From DASPKW01 sp038244055 (GTDB lineage Bacteria > Planctomycetota > Phycisphaerae > Tepidisphaerales > Tepidisphaeraceae): a stretch of DNA of 8,084 nt. The stretch is taken from NCBI GenBank assembly GCA_038244055.1, contig JBBRTW010000339.1, positions 1 to 8,084 on the forward strand. Reading direction: 5' to 3'. Both the position numbers and the translations under genes were made by a program. The stretch's first letter is position 1. Every line of letters starts with the position of its first letter. The notes under the pieces are model-generated. The model had not been told where the DNA came from, did not search any database, and was given only the letters and a program-made list of their open reading frames with translations. Positions 1-6,965 of this stretch are shown in pieces.

Positions 1-3000
1 GACGATTCAGTCGAAGAACAAGACGGTCCGCGAGGGGATATCGACTTATGAGGGGGCGGTGATCGTGCGGGCGCGGGCGCTGGAGATTCGCTGCGAGAAG
101 CTGGCGGTGCTGGGGGGCGGGGAGCAGGAGAAGGCGGCCGCCAAAATGCTCTCGGGGACGGGGAATGTGGCGATCAAGGGTGCGGCGGGGTTGACGCTGA
201 TGCAGGCGGATAATTTCACATTCAATTTTGATACGGGCGCGTTTTCGCTGGGGGGCAGTGTGCGGCTGACGCGGGGGGAGACGGTGACGAAGCTGCGGGC
301 CTGCACGATCGGGCGGACGGGGGAAGTGCGCGATGCGATTTCGCTATTGGATGATTTCGAGGCCGCGCCGGATGTACCAGCGCGGCTGGCGCTGTTGCCG
401 AAGCTGACGGCGGTGTATCGGGATGAGGAATTGACGCCGGGGGTGCGATATTTGATGGCGATGCAGCTCGTTCGGCCGCTATTGCAATGGCATGAGCTGT
501 ATGCTCCGCCGAAGCCCAACGCGAATGAGTTGCGGCGGGAAATCGCAAAACAAATGGAGCAGAGGGATGAATTGTACATCGACAGTCGCTGGCAGGAGGC
601 GCACGCGGGGGAGACTTGGATGCGGCAGGATGCGGCCGAGCAGTTGCAGGCTTCGCGGCGGGATGCGCTGAAGGGGGACAAGGTGGAGGCGCTGCTGCGG
701 CGCGAGCTGCCGACGACATTTTTCTGGACGTTGAAAGATGGGGGGCATCCGAACATCGCCAAGGCGCGGGAACTGCTGGGGTCGATCAGGGCGGGCGAGT
801 TGCAGGCGGCGGCGGCGCGGTGGGCGGAGGAGCTGGGGCGGGATAATTCGGTGCTGACGATGGATGTGACGGGCGGATACGCGGCTGGGAAGAACGCGCC
901 GGTGGTGATCGATGCGCGGTCGGCGGATCGGGTCTATTTCAGCCTGTATCGCGTGCGCGAGGCAGGCACGCTTTTGGCGGCGGCGGCGCAGATTGGGGAG
1001 GATTTTGTCTATCGCGATTATGGGCTGCAATTTCCGGAGCGGCGCGGGCATCAGATGATGGATCAGAGGATGCGGATGCAGAGGATGCGGCGGCCGGAGC
1101 AGATGCGGGCCGCGCCGCCGGCGCTGGAGGCGAAGGATCTGGTGCGGCAATGGGAGGCGCGGGTGGAGGAGCTGGCGGTGGTGCCGGGATGGCGGATGAA
1201 CGATTGGCGCGAGGAGGAGATGTGGGAGGAGATGGATGGAGATGCGCAGCGATTCGACGATCGCTGCGAGCGCTATCGCGAGCGGATCGAGAAGCGGTAT
1301 CGGCCGGGCGAGGCGATGAGCTCTTGGCGGGTGGATCGGGTGGTGGAGGTGCCGGCGGATGCGCTGAAAGAGGCGGGGGCGTATATCCTGGTGGCGCGGA
1401 GCGCGGCGGCCGGCAAGCCGGGGGCGCAGGCGATGGCACCGCTGCTGGTGGAGCCGCTGAGCATGACACTGGGGCGCTGCCGGGATGGGGTGCTGGCGGC
1501 GGTGAGCGATGGGGATGGAAATAAGCCGGCGGAGGGCGCGGTGATCTATACGGCGGCGGGCGAGGCGCGGGCGGACCGGTCGGGGGTGGCGTTTGTGAGA
1601 TTGTATGCGAGCGGAGATCGGCCGATCGTGGCGCAGGCGGGCGAGCGATTCGCGATTGGGGGGTTCGGGGATTTGTTTGAAGGGGTTTATCGCGCGGAGG
1701 AGGATTGGTTTGGATATGCGATCATGCAGCAGAAGCAGATGGCGCGACGGGAGATCGAGCAGGGCCTGGCGAGTGTGTATGAGGATCATCATGTGATCGC
1801 GGCGTATACGGATCGGCCGACGTATCGGCCGGGGCAGGAGGCGCAGTTCAAGCTGATCGCGCGGAAGGCGGAAGCGGTGAAGACGGAGGCGGGCAAGGCG
1901 GGGGCTGGGAAGGCGGCGGGCGGGAAGGGAAATGCGGCGGCCGGGGAGGGATTCCGCGATGGGGATTTCGATCTGGCGAAGACGCTCAAACTGCTGCCGG
2001 CGGATACGAAGATTGAGTACGCGGCGGTGGACCCGAAGGGTCGGGAAATTGCATCGGGGCATTTGACGCTGAACGATTTCGGGACGGCAGCGGGGACGAT
2101 CAAATTGCCGGAGACGGCGGCGGTGGGAACGTATTCGCTGCGGGTTCGGCTGGGGGGGATGAATCGGGTGGTGCCGGATGTTTTTGCGGTGAAGTATTAC
2201 CGTAGCCCGAATTTCGAATTGACGGTTGAAGGCGCGCCGGCGGTGGCGAAGCGCGATGAGATGATTCATCTGCGGCTGGAGGGGAAATATTATTTCGGCA
2301 AGCCGGTGGCGGGGGGAAGCGTGGAGGTTCGGCTGGTGCGGGCGGAGAGTTGGCGGGCGCTGGCGAGCAAGTCGATCGATCTGGATTCGGGCGGCGCGGC
2401 GGCGGTGGAAATGAAGCTGCCATCGGATCTGGAGGCCGGGAAGTATCAGTTGATCGCGACGCTGACGGATGAGAGCCATCTGGCGGTTTCGCGTTCGCTG
2501 GCGCTGGAGATCGCGGGGCCGGCGGCGAAGCAGGGCGCAGTGGCGGGGGCGGGGCTGGCGGAGTTGCCGCGATATGTGCGGGCGGATGCCGCGCTGGAGA
2601 TTCGCACGATGGCGGCGAAGGTTCGGATCATGCAGAAGCAGGTGGACCGGGGGATCGATCGGATTTTTGAGGCGAAAGAGGGGATGGCGCGGGTGATTTT
2701 TCCACGGGCGGGATGGTTCACGATCGAGGCGGGGGCGGAGCAGGCGGATATTTTTGCGTATGGTGGGACGGAGCATCCGCTGTCCACCGGGTGGTGGGAT
2801 CGAGAGGAGGAGAAGGAAGCGAAAGAAGCGGGCGGGCCTCGGTGGGTGAACTTGTCGGACTACGCATATGAGGATGAGAGCGGCATGGGGCAATCGCGCT
2901 GGCAGCGGCCGGAGCAGATGGTGTGGGGGCTTTTCTCGCGGCAGCACGCATCGGCGGGGAAGGCATTGCCGGTGCTGATTTATTCGCCGATGAAACAGCC

Positions 3001-5812
3001 GCGCATCCTGTTTACTTTCGAAGGGCGGACGATCGCGGATTATCATATGGCGACGATAGAAGAAGCAGGGTTTTATCATGTGGTCGAGCTGCCGATTCGG
3101 GGGAGGCATGCGCCGAATATGTATGTGCAGGCGCGGGCGTTGGGGGGAACGGCGAATGGCGCGGTGGCGTATCTGCAGCGGCTTCGGCAACAGAGGCAAC
3201 AAATGCAGAAGGTGGAGGAGGGCGATGAATCGGAGGACCCGCGCTGGTGCAGGATCGAGGTGGTGGATGAATCGATCACGCCGGGGGGTGAGAAATTGAA
3301 GGTGGATCTGACGACGGACAAGGCGGACTATCGGCCGGGCGAGAGGGTGTCGGTGTCGGCGAAGGTGACGGATCGCGCGGGCCAACCGCGCGAGGCGGAG
3401 ATTTCCCTGGCGGCGGTGGATGCGAGCGTGTTCGCGTTTGGGGAATCCGATCCGGAGGCGGTGGCGCGGGCGTTTTCGACGCCGACTTCGCCGCGGCGGT
3501 TTTTGCCCAAGACCTGGCGCTCGAGCACGGGGGAGACGGCATGGTCCGCGCCGGCGCGGGAGCGGATGCAGAAGATGCAGCAGATGGCCCAGGCCATGCA
3601 GCAGATGGATATGGCGAAGCAGGCGGCCGAGCGATTGCAGGCCGAGGGGAACCTGGATGCGGCGCGGCCGGATGCGGGGACTTTGGCGCTGGCGGGGCCG
3701 ATGGGGCAATTGCCGGTGGCGCAGATTGCCATGCCGAAGTTGCGCGAGGATTTCCGGGAGACGGCGGCGTGGATGCCGCAACTGCGCAGCGGGCCCGATG
3801 GATTGATCGAGGCGACTTTCAAACTCCCGGATTCGCTGACGGCGTACCGGCTGACGGCGATCGGCCTGACGCGGGAGGCGGAGATCGGGCACGGGCTGGC
3901 GACGTTGCGGGCGAGCAAGCCGCTTTCGGTGCAGTTGATCCTGCCGCGGTTCGCGGTGGAGAAGGATCGCTTCGAGGCGGTGGCGCTGGTGCATAATGGG
4001 ATGGAGAGGGAGCAGGTTTGCGAAGTGGTGTGGAGCGTTGAGGGCGCGGAGATTGCGATTGGAGAGAATCGAGACAAGACTCCTCGCGCTCTGCCCGACG
4101 CGGCGAAGCCTGGTCCGCCTGGAGAATTGCCTGGCGCGTCTGGGAGAGGGGACGGAGGGACAGGGGCCAGGACGCGGCGGATGACTGTTACAGTCGCGCC
4201 GAGGGGATCGGCATCGGTGGCGCTGAATCTGATCTGCGGTCACCCCGGGCCGGTGACGATGTCGGTGCGCGTCACGGCGGGGGATGAAAATGACGCCGAG
4301 CAGCGATCGCTGCGCATCGTGCCGCTGGGCCGGCCGACGGAGGTGCGGTTGAATGGCGCGTTCGACAAGCAGACGGCGCTGGCGCTGCCGGAGGGTTTCG
4401 TCGCCCACGATCTATCGATCTCCATGGCCCGCGGGAACATCGCCCAATCGCTCGAGGGGCTGGGATTCCTGGTCGAGTACCCTTACGGGTGCGCCGAGCA
4501 GACGATGAGCCGGTTTCTGCCGGCGGTGGTGGTGCGCGATGCAACCCGCGATCTGCCGATTGAGTTACCACCCGATGTCTCGGCCAAGCTGCCGGATGTC
4601 ATCGCCAAGGGTCTGGCGCGGCTCTACGGCTTTCAGCACGATGATGGCGGCTGGGGCTGGTGGGAGAAGGATAGCAGCGACGATCGCATGACCATCTATG
4701 TGTTGACAGGGTTGGCTCGCTGCCGGCTGGCGGGAGTAGCGGTGGATGAGTCGGTGATGGCGCGGGGGATCGCGCGGGTGCGCGGGCGCATGCCGGCGCT
4801 GGCCGAGCCATTGCTGGGGCAGGCGCAACTGGGGCTGGCGCTGGCGGGGGCGGCGGATAAGTCGGAGCTGTCCCGTTATTCGCTGGCCCTGGCGGCCGAT
4901 GCGAAATCCGATCCGGCGCATCGCGCCACCGCCGCGCTGGCGTGTCATGCGGCGGGCTTGCCGGTGCCGATGCGGGCGCTGGCGGCCACGCTGCGCGAGT
5001 GGCGGCCTGATTCAGCCCTCGATCTGGCGCAGAAACTCGCGCTGCAGATCGCGCGGGGGGATTCGATCGTGGAATGCCAGTCGGCCGCCGATGCGCTTCT
5101 GGCGCTGCGCAAGGGGCATCGCTGGGATTCGACGCAATCGACGGCCGGGGCGATCCTGGCTCTGGCCTCGATGCTGCAATACACGACGGCCGATGCGCCG
5201 GCGCGCTCGGCCGGGATCACCATCGCCGGGCAGTCGGCGCTGAACCTCACCTCGGAAAAAGATCTGTCGAAGCTGATCTATCGCCTGCGCCTGCCGGCCG
5301 ATCGGCTGCCGATGAGCGATGCGCTGCCGATCGCGCTTTCGGCCGATGCGGCCCAGCCGATTCATTACGCGGTCACCGCGGTGGGTTATCAGCGCCTGGA
5401 TCGCGCGCCGCCCACCGGCACGGAAATCCGCCTGACCCGGCGCTATTCGACGGTCGATGACCAGCCGCTGAATGGCGCGGTCAAAGCGGGCGAGGTGATC
5501 GTTTGCCATCTGAGCTTGACGCTGGCGCAGCAGCAGGAGTATTTGATGGTGGAAGATTACCGGCCATCGATCTTCGAATACGCCGATGATCGCCTGGCCG
5601 GGCGGGCCGCGGAAAAGGCGGCCAATAGCGAGTTCCGCGATGACCGGATGTGCGCCTTCTTCACGCGCCTGCCGGCCGGGGAACATGAGCTGACGTATTA
5701 CCTGCGGGCGACGTCGCGCGGCGAGGCGTCGATCCTGCCGGGCCGGGCCGGGCCGATGTACAAGGAGGCGGTATTCGGCGAGACGGGGACGGGGCGGTTG
5801 GAGGTGAGGTGA
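1..5812 (+). CDS. Bacterial alpha-2-macroglobulin family protein with thioester (partial, 5' end outside window)
   Basis: Predicted envelope protease trap: in this family a protease cuts a bait region and is then captured through a reactive thioester. The frame is open from base 2, so GTG at 59 is just an internal Val codon; 19 more codons precede it and the signal peptide lies outside the window. Residues here are numbered from that GTG (1917 to the TGA). In order: OstA-like strands 1-90; a charged helical linker to ~265; MG-type strands from ~270; a macroglobulin strand signature TDRPTYRPGQ at 584-593; MG strands around YYRSPNFELTVEG (713-725); a bait-region-type domain ~965-1130 with a second YRPGE (1091-1095); the A2M domain WMPQLRSGPDGLIEATFKL (1238-1256); thioester CAEQ (1478-1481); the helical thioester domain; and an MG10-like C-terminus ending in a 'YKEAVFGETGTGRLEVR' tail. 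No membrane segment is visible. The usual partner, penicillin-binding protein 1C, is not in the window. Family call is very secure; the trap role is inferred from the family. Confidence 0.95.
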   Translation, partial: TIQSKNKTVREGISTYEGAVIVRARALEIRCEKLAVLGGGEQEKAAAKMLSGTGNVAIKGAAGLTLMQADNFTFNFDTGAFSLGGSVRLTRGETVTKLRACTIGRTGEVRDAISLLDDFEAAPDVPARLALLPKLTAVYRDEELTPGVRYLMAMQLVRPLLQWHELYAPPKPNANELRREIAKQMEQRDELYIDSRWQEAHAGETWMRQDAAEQLQASRRDALKGDKVEALLRRELPTTFFWTLKDGGHPNIAKARELLGSIRAGELQAAAARWAEELGRDNSVLTMDVTGGYAAGKNAPVVIDARSADRVYFSLYRVREAGTLLAAAAQIGEDFVYRDYGLQFPERRGHQMMDQRMRMQRMRRPEQMRAAPPALEAKDLVRQWEARVEELAVVPGWRMNDWREEEMWEEMDGDAQRFDDRCERYRERIEKRYRPGEAMSSWRVDRVVEVPADALKEAGAYILVARSAAAGKPGAQAMAPLLVEPLSMTLGRCRDGVLAAVSDGDGNKPAEGAVIYTAAGEARADRSGVAFVRLYASGDRPIVAQAGERFAIGGFGDLFEGVYRAEEDWFGYAIMQQKQMARREIEQGLASVYEDHHVIAAYTDRPTYRPGQEAQFKLIARKAEAVKTEAGKAGAGKAAGGKGNAAAGEGFRDGDFDLAKTLKLLPADTKIEYAAVDPKGREIASGHLTLNDFGTAAGTIKLPETAAVGTYSLRVRLGGMNRVVPDVFAVKYYRSPNFELTVEGAPAVAKRDEMIHLRLEGKYYFGKPVAGGSVEVRLVRAESWRALASKSIDLDSGGAAAVEMKLPSDLEAGKYQLIATLTDESHLAVSRSLALEIAGPAAKQGAVAGAGLAELPRYVRADAALEIRTMAAKVRIMQKQVDRGIDRIFEAKEGMARVIFPRAGWFTIEAGAEQADIFAYGGTEHPLSTGWWDREEEKEAKEAGGPRWVNLSDYAYEDESGMGQSRWQRPEQMVWGLFSRQHASAGKALPVLIYSPMKQPRILFTFEGRTIADYHMATIEEAGFYHVVELPIRGRHAPNMYVQARALGGTANGAVAYLQRLRQQRQQMQKVEEGDESEDPRWCRIEVVDESITPGGEKLKVDLTTDKADYRPGERVSVSAKVTDRAGQPREAEISLAAVDASVFAFGESDPEAVARAFSTPTSPRRFLPKTWRSSTGETAWSAPARERMQKMQQMAQAMQQMDMAKQAAERLQAEGNLDAARPDAGTLALAGPMGQLPVAQIAMPKLREDFRETAAWMPQLRSGPDGLIEATFKLPDSLTAYRLTAIGLTREAEIGHGLATLRASKPLSVQLILPRFAVEKDRFEAVALVHNGMEREQVCEVVWSVEGAEIAIGENRDKTPRALPDAAKPGPPGELPGASGRGDGGTGARTRRMTVTVAPRGSASVALNLICGHPGPVTMSVRVTAGDENDAEQRSLRIVPLGRPTEVRLNGAFDKQTALALPEGFVAHDLSISMARGNIAQSLEGLGFLVEYPYGCAEQTMSRFLPAVVVRDATRDLPIELPPDVSAKLPDVIAKGLARLYGFQHDDGGWGWWEKDSSDDRMTIYVLTGLARCRLAGVAVDESVMARGIARVRGRMPALAEPLLGQAQLGLALAGAADKSELSRYSLALAADAKSDPAHRATAALACHAAGLPVPMRALAATLREWRPDSALDLAQKLALQIARGDSIVECQSAADALLALRKGHRWDSTQSTAGAILALASMLQYTTADAPARSAGITIAGQSALNLTSEKDLSKLIYRLRLPADRLPMSDALPIALSADAAQPIHYAVTAVGYQRLDRAPPTGTEIRLTRRYSTVDDQPLNGAVKAGEVIVCHLSLTLAQQQEYLMVEDYRPSIFEYADDRLAGRAAEKAANSEFRDDRMCAFFTRLPAGEHELTYYLRATSRGEASILPGRAGPMYKEAVFGETGTGRLEVR
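2..328 (+). other. OstA/LptA-like beta-strand region at the N-terminus of the A2M protein
   Basis: The first ~110 visible residues alternate short amphipathic strands with Gly turns: 'YEGAVIVRARALEIRCEKL', then 'GTGNVAIKG', 'LTLMQADNFTFNFDTG' and 'FSLGGSVRLTRGE'. The rhythm of a GNV-type strand, a strand ending in an 'ad..' segment, then a 'G.v.l..g' strand is the pattern of the OstA/LptA beta-jellyroll, which carries lipopolysaccharide across the periplasm in LptA. No MG-domain signature occurs here. The frame continues without a stop into the A2M part, so the two are one polypeptide unless the assembly hides a frameshift. The assignment rests on pattern reading by eye, and the region probably extends to the left of the window. 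A generic beta-helix or an atypical MG-like domain is the main alternative. Confidence 0.5.
1064..1093 (+). repeat. Short tandem repeat encoding a Met/Arg/Gln-rich tract in the A2M gene
   Basis: The 12-mer CAGAGGATGCGG occurs at 1064-1075 and again at 1079-1090, a 15-bp period that encodes the doubled pentapeptide QRMRM-QRMRR. The surrounding tract (residues ~332-350) has Met at 333, 334, 338, 340, 343 and 349. It lies within the first MG region, between the strand 'RVYFSLYRVRE' (291-301) and the next recognisable strand, so it is likely a surface loop or linker. The 15-bp period keeps the frame intact. Confidence 0.75.
1862..1954 (+). other. Lys/Ala/Gly-rich low-complexity insert in a macroglobulin domain
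   Basis: Residues ~602-632 follow directly on the conserved strand 'TDRPTYRPGQEAQFKLIAR'. They are almost entirely Lys, Ala, Gly and Glu, with repeated 'AGKAGAGKAAGGKG'-like units. In the family this strand is normally followed by a short turn and the next strand, here resumed around 'TKIEYAAVDPKGREIASG' (650-667). The insert is therefore read as a flexible loop expanded by slippage of GGCG-rich codons. Function unknown. Confidence 0.7.
3575..3616 (+). repeat. Met/Gln-rich heptad-like repeat in the linker before the A2M domain
   Basis: The 13-mer ATGCAGCAGATGG occurs at 3575-3587 and 3596-3608, a 21-bp period that encodes MQQMAQA followed by MQQMDMA (residues 1173-1186). The tract lies between the strand 'ISLAAVDASVFAFGESD' (1115-1131) and the A2M-domain start near Trp1238. 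That is roughly where the protease-sensitive bait segment lies in family members. The seven-residue period suggests a helix with Met on one face. Calling it the bait is inference. Confidence 0.7.
4061..4177 (+). other. Pro/Gly/Arg-rich insert of ~39 residues in the A2M protein
   Basis: Residues ~1335-1373 separate a strand ending 'VEGAEIAIG' from the strand 'RRMTVTVAPRGSASVALNL', which normally follow one another closely in this domain. The insert is rich in Pro, Gly, Arg and Asp with no hydrophobic strand pattern. Its codons also differ from the flanks: CCT, TCT and AGA-type choices, three nearby CCTGG words, and a purine run around 4140-4162. It keeps the frame. It looks like a later insertion or expanded loop, though I cannot name a mobile element. 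Confidence 0.5.
4466..5203 (+). other. Thioester-containing helical domain (terpenoid-cyclase-like toroid)
   Basis: Residues ~1470-1715 are a series of Ala/Leu-rich helices, as expected of the alpha/alpha toroid that houses the thioester. Two family hallmarks are visible: 'FQHDDGGWGWW' (1525-1535), the conserved Gly-Trp-rich turn, and 'RWDSTQSTAGAILALASML' (1688-1706), the late W-x-x-TQ-x-TA helix. The domain appears complete. Boundaries are approximate. Confidence 0.85.
4490..4501 (+). other. Thioester motif CAEQ of the A2M protein
   Basis: Codons TGC GCC GAG CAG encode Cys1478-Ala-Glu-Gln1481 in the context EYPYGCAEQTMSRFLP. This matches the bacterial C-x-E-Q consensus, in which the Cys and Gln side chains form the internal thioester that bonds covalently to the trapped protease. 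Both bond-forming residues are present, so this copy should be thioester-competent, unlike the thioester-lacking bacterial A2M subfamily. Confidence 0.95.
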
Positions 5813-5857
5813 TTAAAGAGTGAGCGCGATCATGTGCCTGTGGAGCGGGCGACGCAT

Positions 5858-5903
5858 CCGGGACGGCGCTCTGGTCGCTGTCGCTTCCGCCGCTCTGTCC
5901 CGG
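5858..5903 (+). terminator. Possible terminator-like hairpin downstream of the A2M gene
   Basis: CCGGGAC (5858-5864) is complementary to GTCCCGG (5897-5903), and GGCG (5865-5868) can pair with CGCC (5888-5891) across a 5-nt bulge, leaving a 19-nt loop. It is followed only by TTTGTC, a weak T-run. It starts 45 bp after the A2M stop, a plausible place for a terminator, but the long loop and short T-run keep confidence low. Confidence 0.3.
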
Positions 5904-5935
5904 TTTGTCATTCAGAGGCGGAGGGGCGGTGCATG

Positions 5936-5969
5936 GCGTCGTGCGGTTCGAGCGGGGGCGCGACGACGC
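5936..5969. repeat. GC-rich inverted repeat in the convergent spacer
   Basis: GCGTCGTGCG (5936-5945) pairs with CGC plus ACGACGC (5959-5969), with one bulged G at 5962 and a 13-nt loop. This gives a 10-bp, strongly GC stem. There is no T-tract on either strand. It could slow polymerase from either gene or stabilise 3' ends, but the sequence does not show which. Confidence 0.45.
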
Positions 5970-6055
5970 AAGCGACTGCGGGTGCCTGCGGGCATGGGTA
6001 GGGTTTCCTGGGCCAACTGGGATTTCTCAACGGTGGTGCTGAGAGACCTCTGCAT

Positions 6056-6961
6056 CTACTGGGGCATCGCCTGCAGCATCGCGTGGGGTTTTTGTGGCGA
6101 TGGCATTTTGCGGACTACCACGGCGGTTTGAAACACTTCGGCGCGGGGGATGATGGCGACGATTTCGAAGTAGCTGCCCCATTCCTTGCGCAGGTACTCG
6201 GTTTTGAAGAAGGTGAGGGTGTGGCCCCAGTCGGGGCGGAGGATGTGGAAGTCGATGTCGCCGCTGAGGCCTTCGTGGGCGTGCTGGCGCATCCACTCGG
6301 GCGGGTGATCGGGGTTCTGGCGGAAGAACTCGAAGGTGTGCTCATCGTGGATGGTGAAGATGCCGATGCCGCCGGGAACCAGGATGCGGCGCAGTTCGAG
6401 GAGCCAGGCATCGATCAGGTCGACCAGGTGCGTGAAGACGGAGATGGCGTAGATGAACTTGAAGGTGTTGTCTTCGAAGGGCAGGTGCGGGTAGGCCGAG
6501 CAGGTGCCGAATTTGAAGGGGGGCGCGAGGGCGGCCTTGCACCAGTCGATGTGGGGGGCATCCTGGTCGACGCCCCAGAATTCGCAGCCGGATTTGACTT
6601 CCGGGGCGAACTGGCGGAGCACCCGGCCGCTGGCGCAGCCCCAGTCGAGGGCGCGGTCGCCGGGGGCGAGTACGACGCCCGCATCCGCGAGGAGCCTGCG
6701 AAGCATGTTGGCGGTGCGGTCGCCGATCTGGAGATAGTCGTTGTCATCATCGCCGTAGCCCATGCGCAGGGTGGCAGGCGGGAGGGGGAACGATTGGCCG
6801 GGGAGCAGGGGGGCGAGCGTGGGGCGTTTCCAGACGAGTTTGTCGGGGCGCTGGGCGATGGGTTTGGAGTGGGAGTAGAGCGCGGCGAGGATGGAGTGGG
6901 CGTTGAAGGGGACCGCGCGGCGGATGAAGGATTTGATCTTCTGCTTGATGAAGCGGGGCAC
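6056..6961 (-). CDS. Class I SAM-dependent methyltransferase
   Basis: A 301-residue methyltransferase of the Rossmann-fold (Methyltransf_11/25-like) type. Motif I is 'ALDWGCASGRVLRQF' (104-118), with the Gly-rich SAM loop. The acidic residue binding the SAM ribose is probably Asp132 in 'FWGVDQD'. The motif 'LPFEDNTFKFIYAISVFTHL' (160-179) and the post-core strand 'LRRILVPGGIGIFTIH' (190-205) follow in the usual order. The end, 'VFQTAVVVRK' (277-286), resembles the 'Q-x-x-x-V' last strand of methyltransferases found in sugar or cell-surface gene sets. The basic N-terminal ~25 residues have no signal peptide, so it is likely cytoplasmic. The GTG at 6959-6961 is chosen because GAGGT lies 4 nt upstream and no ATG occurs in frame before the upstream stop at 7019-7021. 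The substrate cannot be read from the sequence. It lies 141 bp downstream of the SMC gene on the same strand. Confidence 0.88.
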   Translation of the reverse strand: MPRFIKQKIKSFIRRAVPFNAHSILAALYSHSKPIAQRPDKLVWKRPTLAPLLPGQSFPLPPATLRMGYGDDDNDYLQIGDRTANMLRRLLADAGVVLAPGDRALDWGCASGRVLRQFAPEVKSGCEFWGVDQDAPHIDWCKAALAPPFKFGTCSAYPHLPFEDNTFKFIYAISVFTHLVDLIDAWLLELRRILVPGGIGIFTIHDEHTFEFFRQNPDHPPEWMRQHAHEGLSGDIDFHILRPDWGHTLTFFKTEYLRKEWGSYFEIVAIIPRAEVFQTAVVVRKMPSPQKPHAMLQAMPQ

Positions 6962-6965
6962 GGGG

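Larger units (their letters stand above)
5813..6055. other. Non-coding spacer between convergent genes
   Basis: These 243 bases separate the A2M stop (TGA, 5810-5812) from the methyltransferase stop (TAG on the minus strand, 6056-6058). I find no credible gene: the only sizeable frame encodes an Arg-rich peptide with no family resemblance. Two inverted repeats occur (5858-5903 and 5936-5969), but neither has a clear T-tract, so termination from either side is uncertain. Confidence 0.7.

Noticed and set aside
59..61. GTG at 59 as the start codon of the A2M gene.
   Set aside because: The frame is open to the window edge, upstream codons continue the same beta-strand pattern, there is no Shine-Dalgarno-like word before it, and no signal peptide follows it.
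1091..2920. Repeated peptide RPEQM, encoded by identical 15-mers at 1091-1105 and 2906-2920.
   Set aside because: Both copies are in frame but isolated, flanks are not conserved, and short GC-rich words recur by chance in this codon usage.
479..4408. A 1309-codon open frame on the minus strand, antisense to the A2M gene.
   Set aside because: It is codon-aligned with the sense frame, so its stops would need TTA, CTA or TCA sense codons, which GC-rich third positions avoid. It ends exactly at a rare sense CTA (479-481). The translation is Arg/His/Pro-rich with no domain pattern.
5820..6131. A 103-codon plus-strand frame starting at a GTG just after the A2M stop.
   Set aside because: The product is Arg-rich with no recognisable family, the frame runs into the methyltransferase 3' end on the other strand, and its composition fits GC-rich non-coding sequence.
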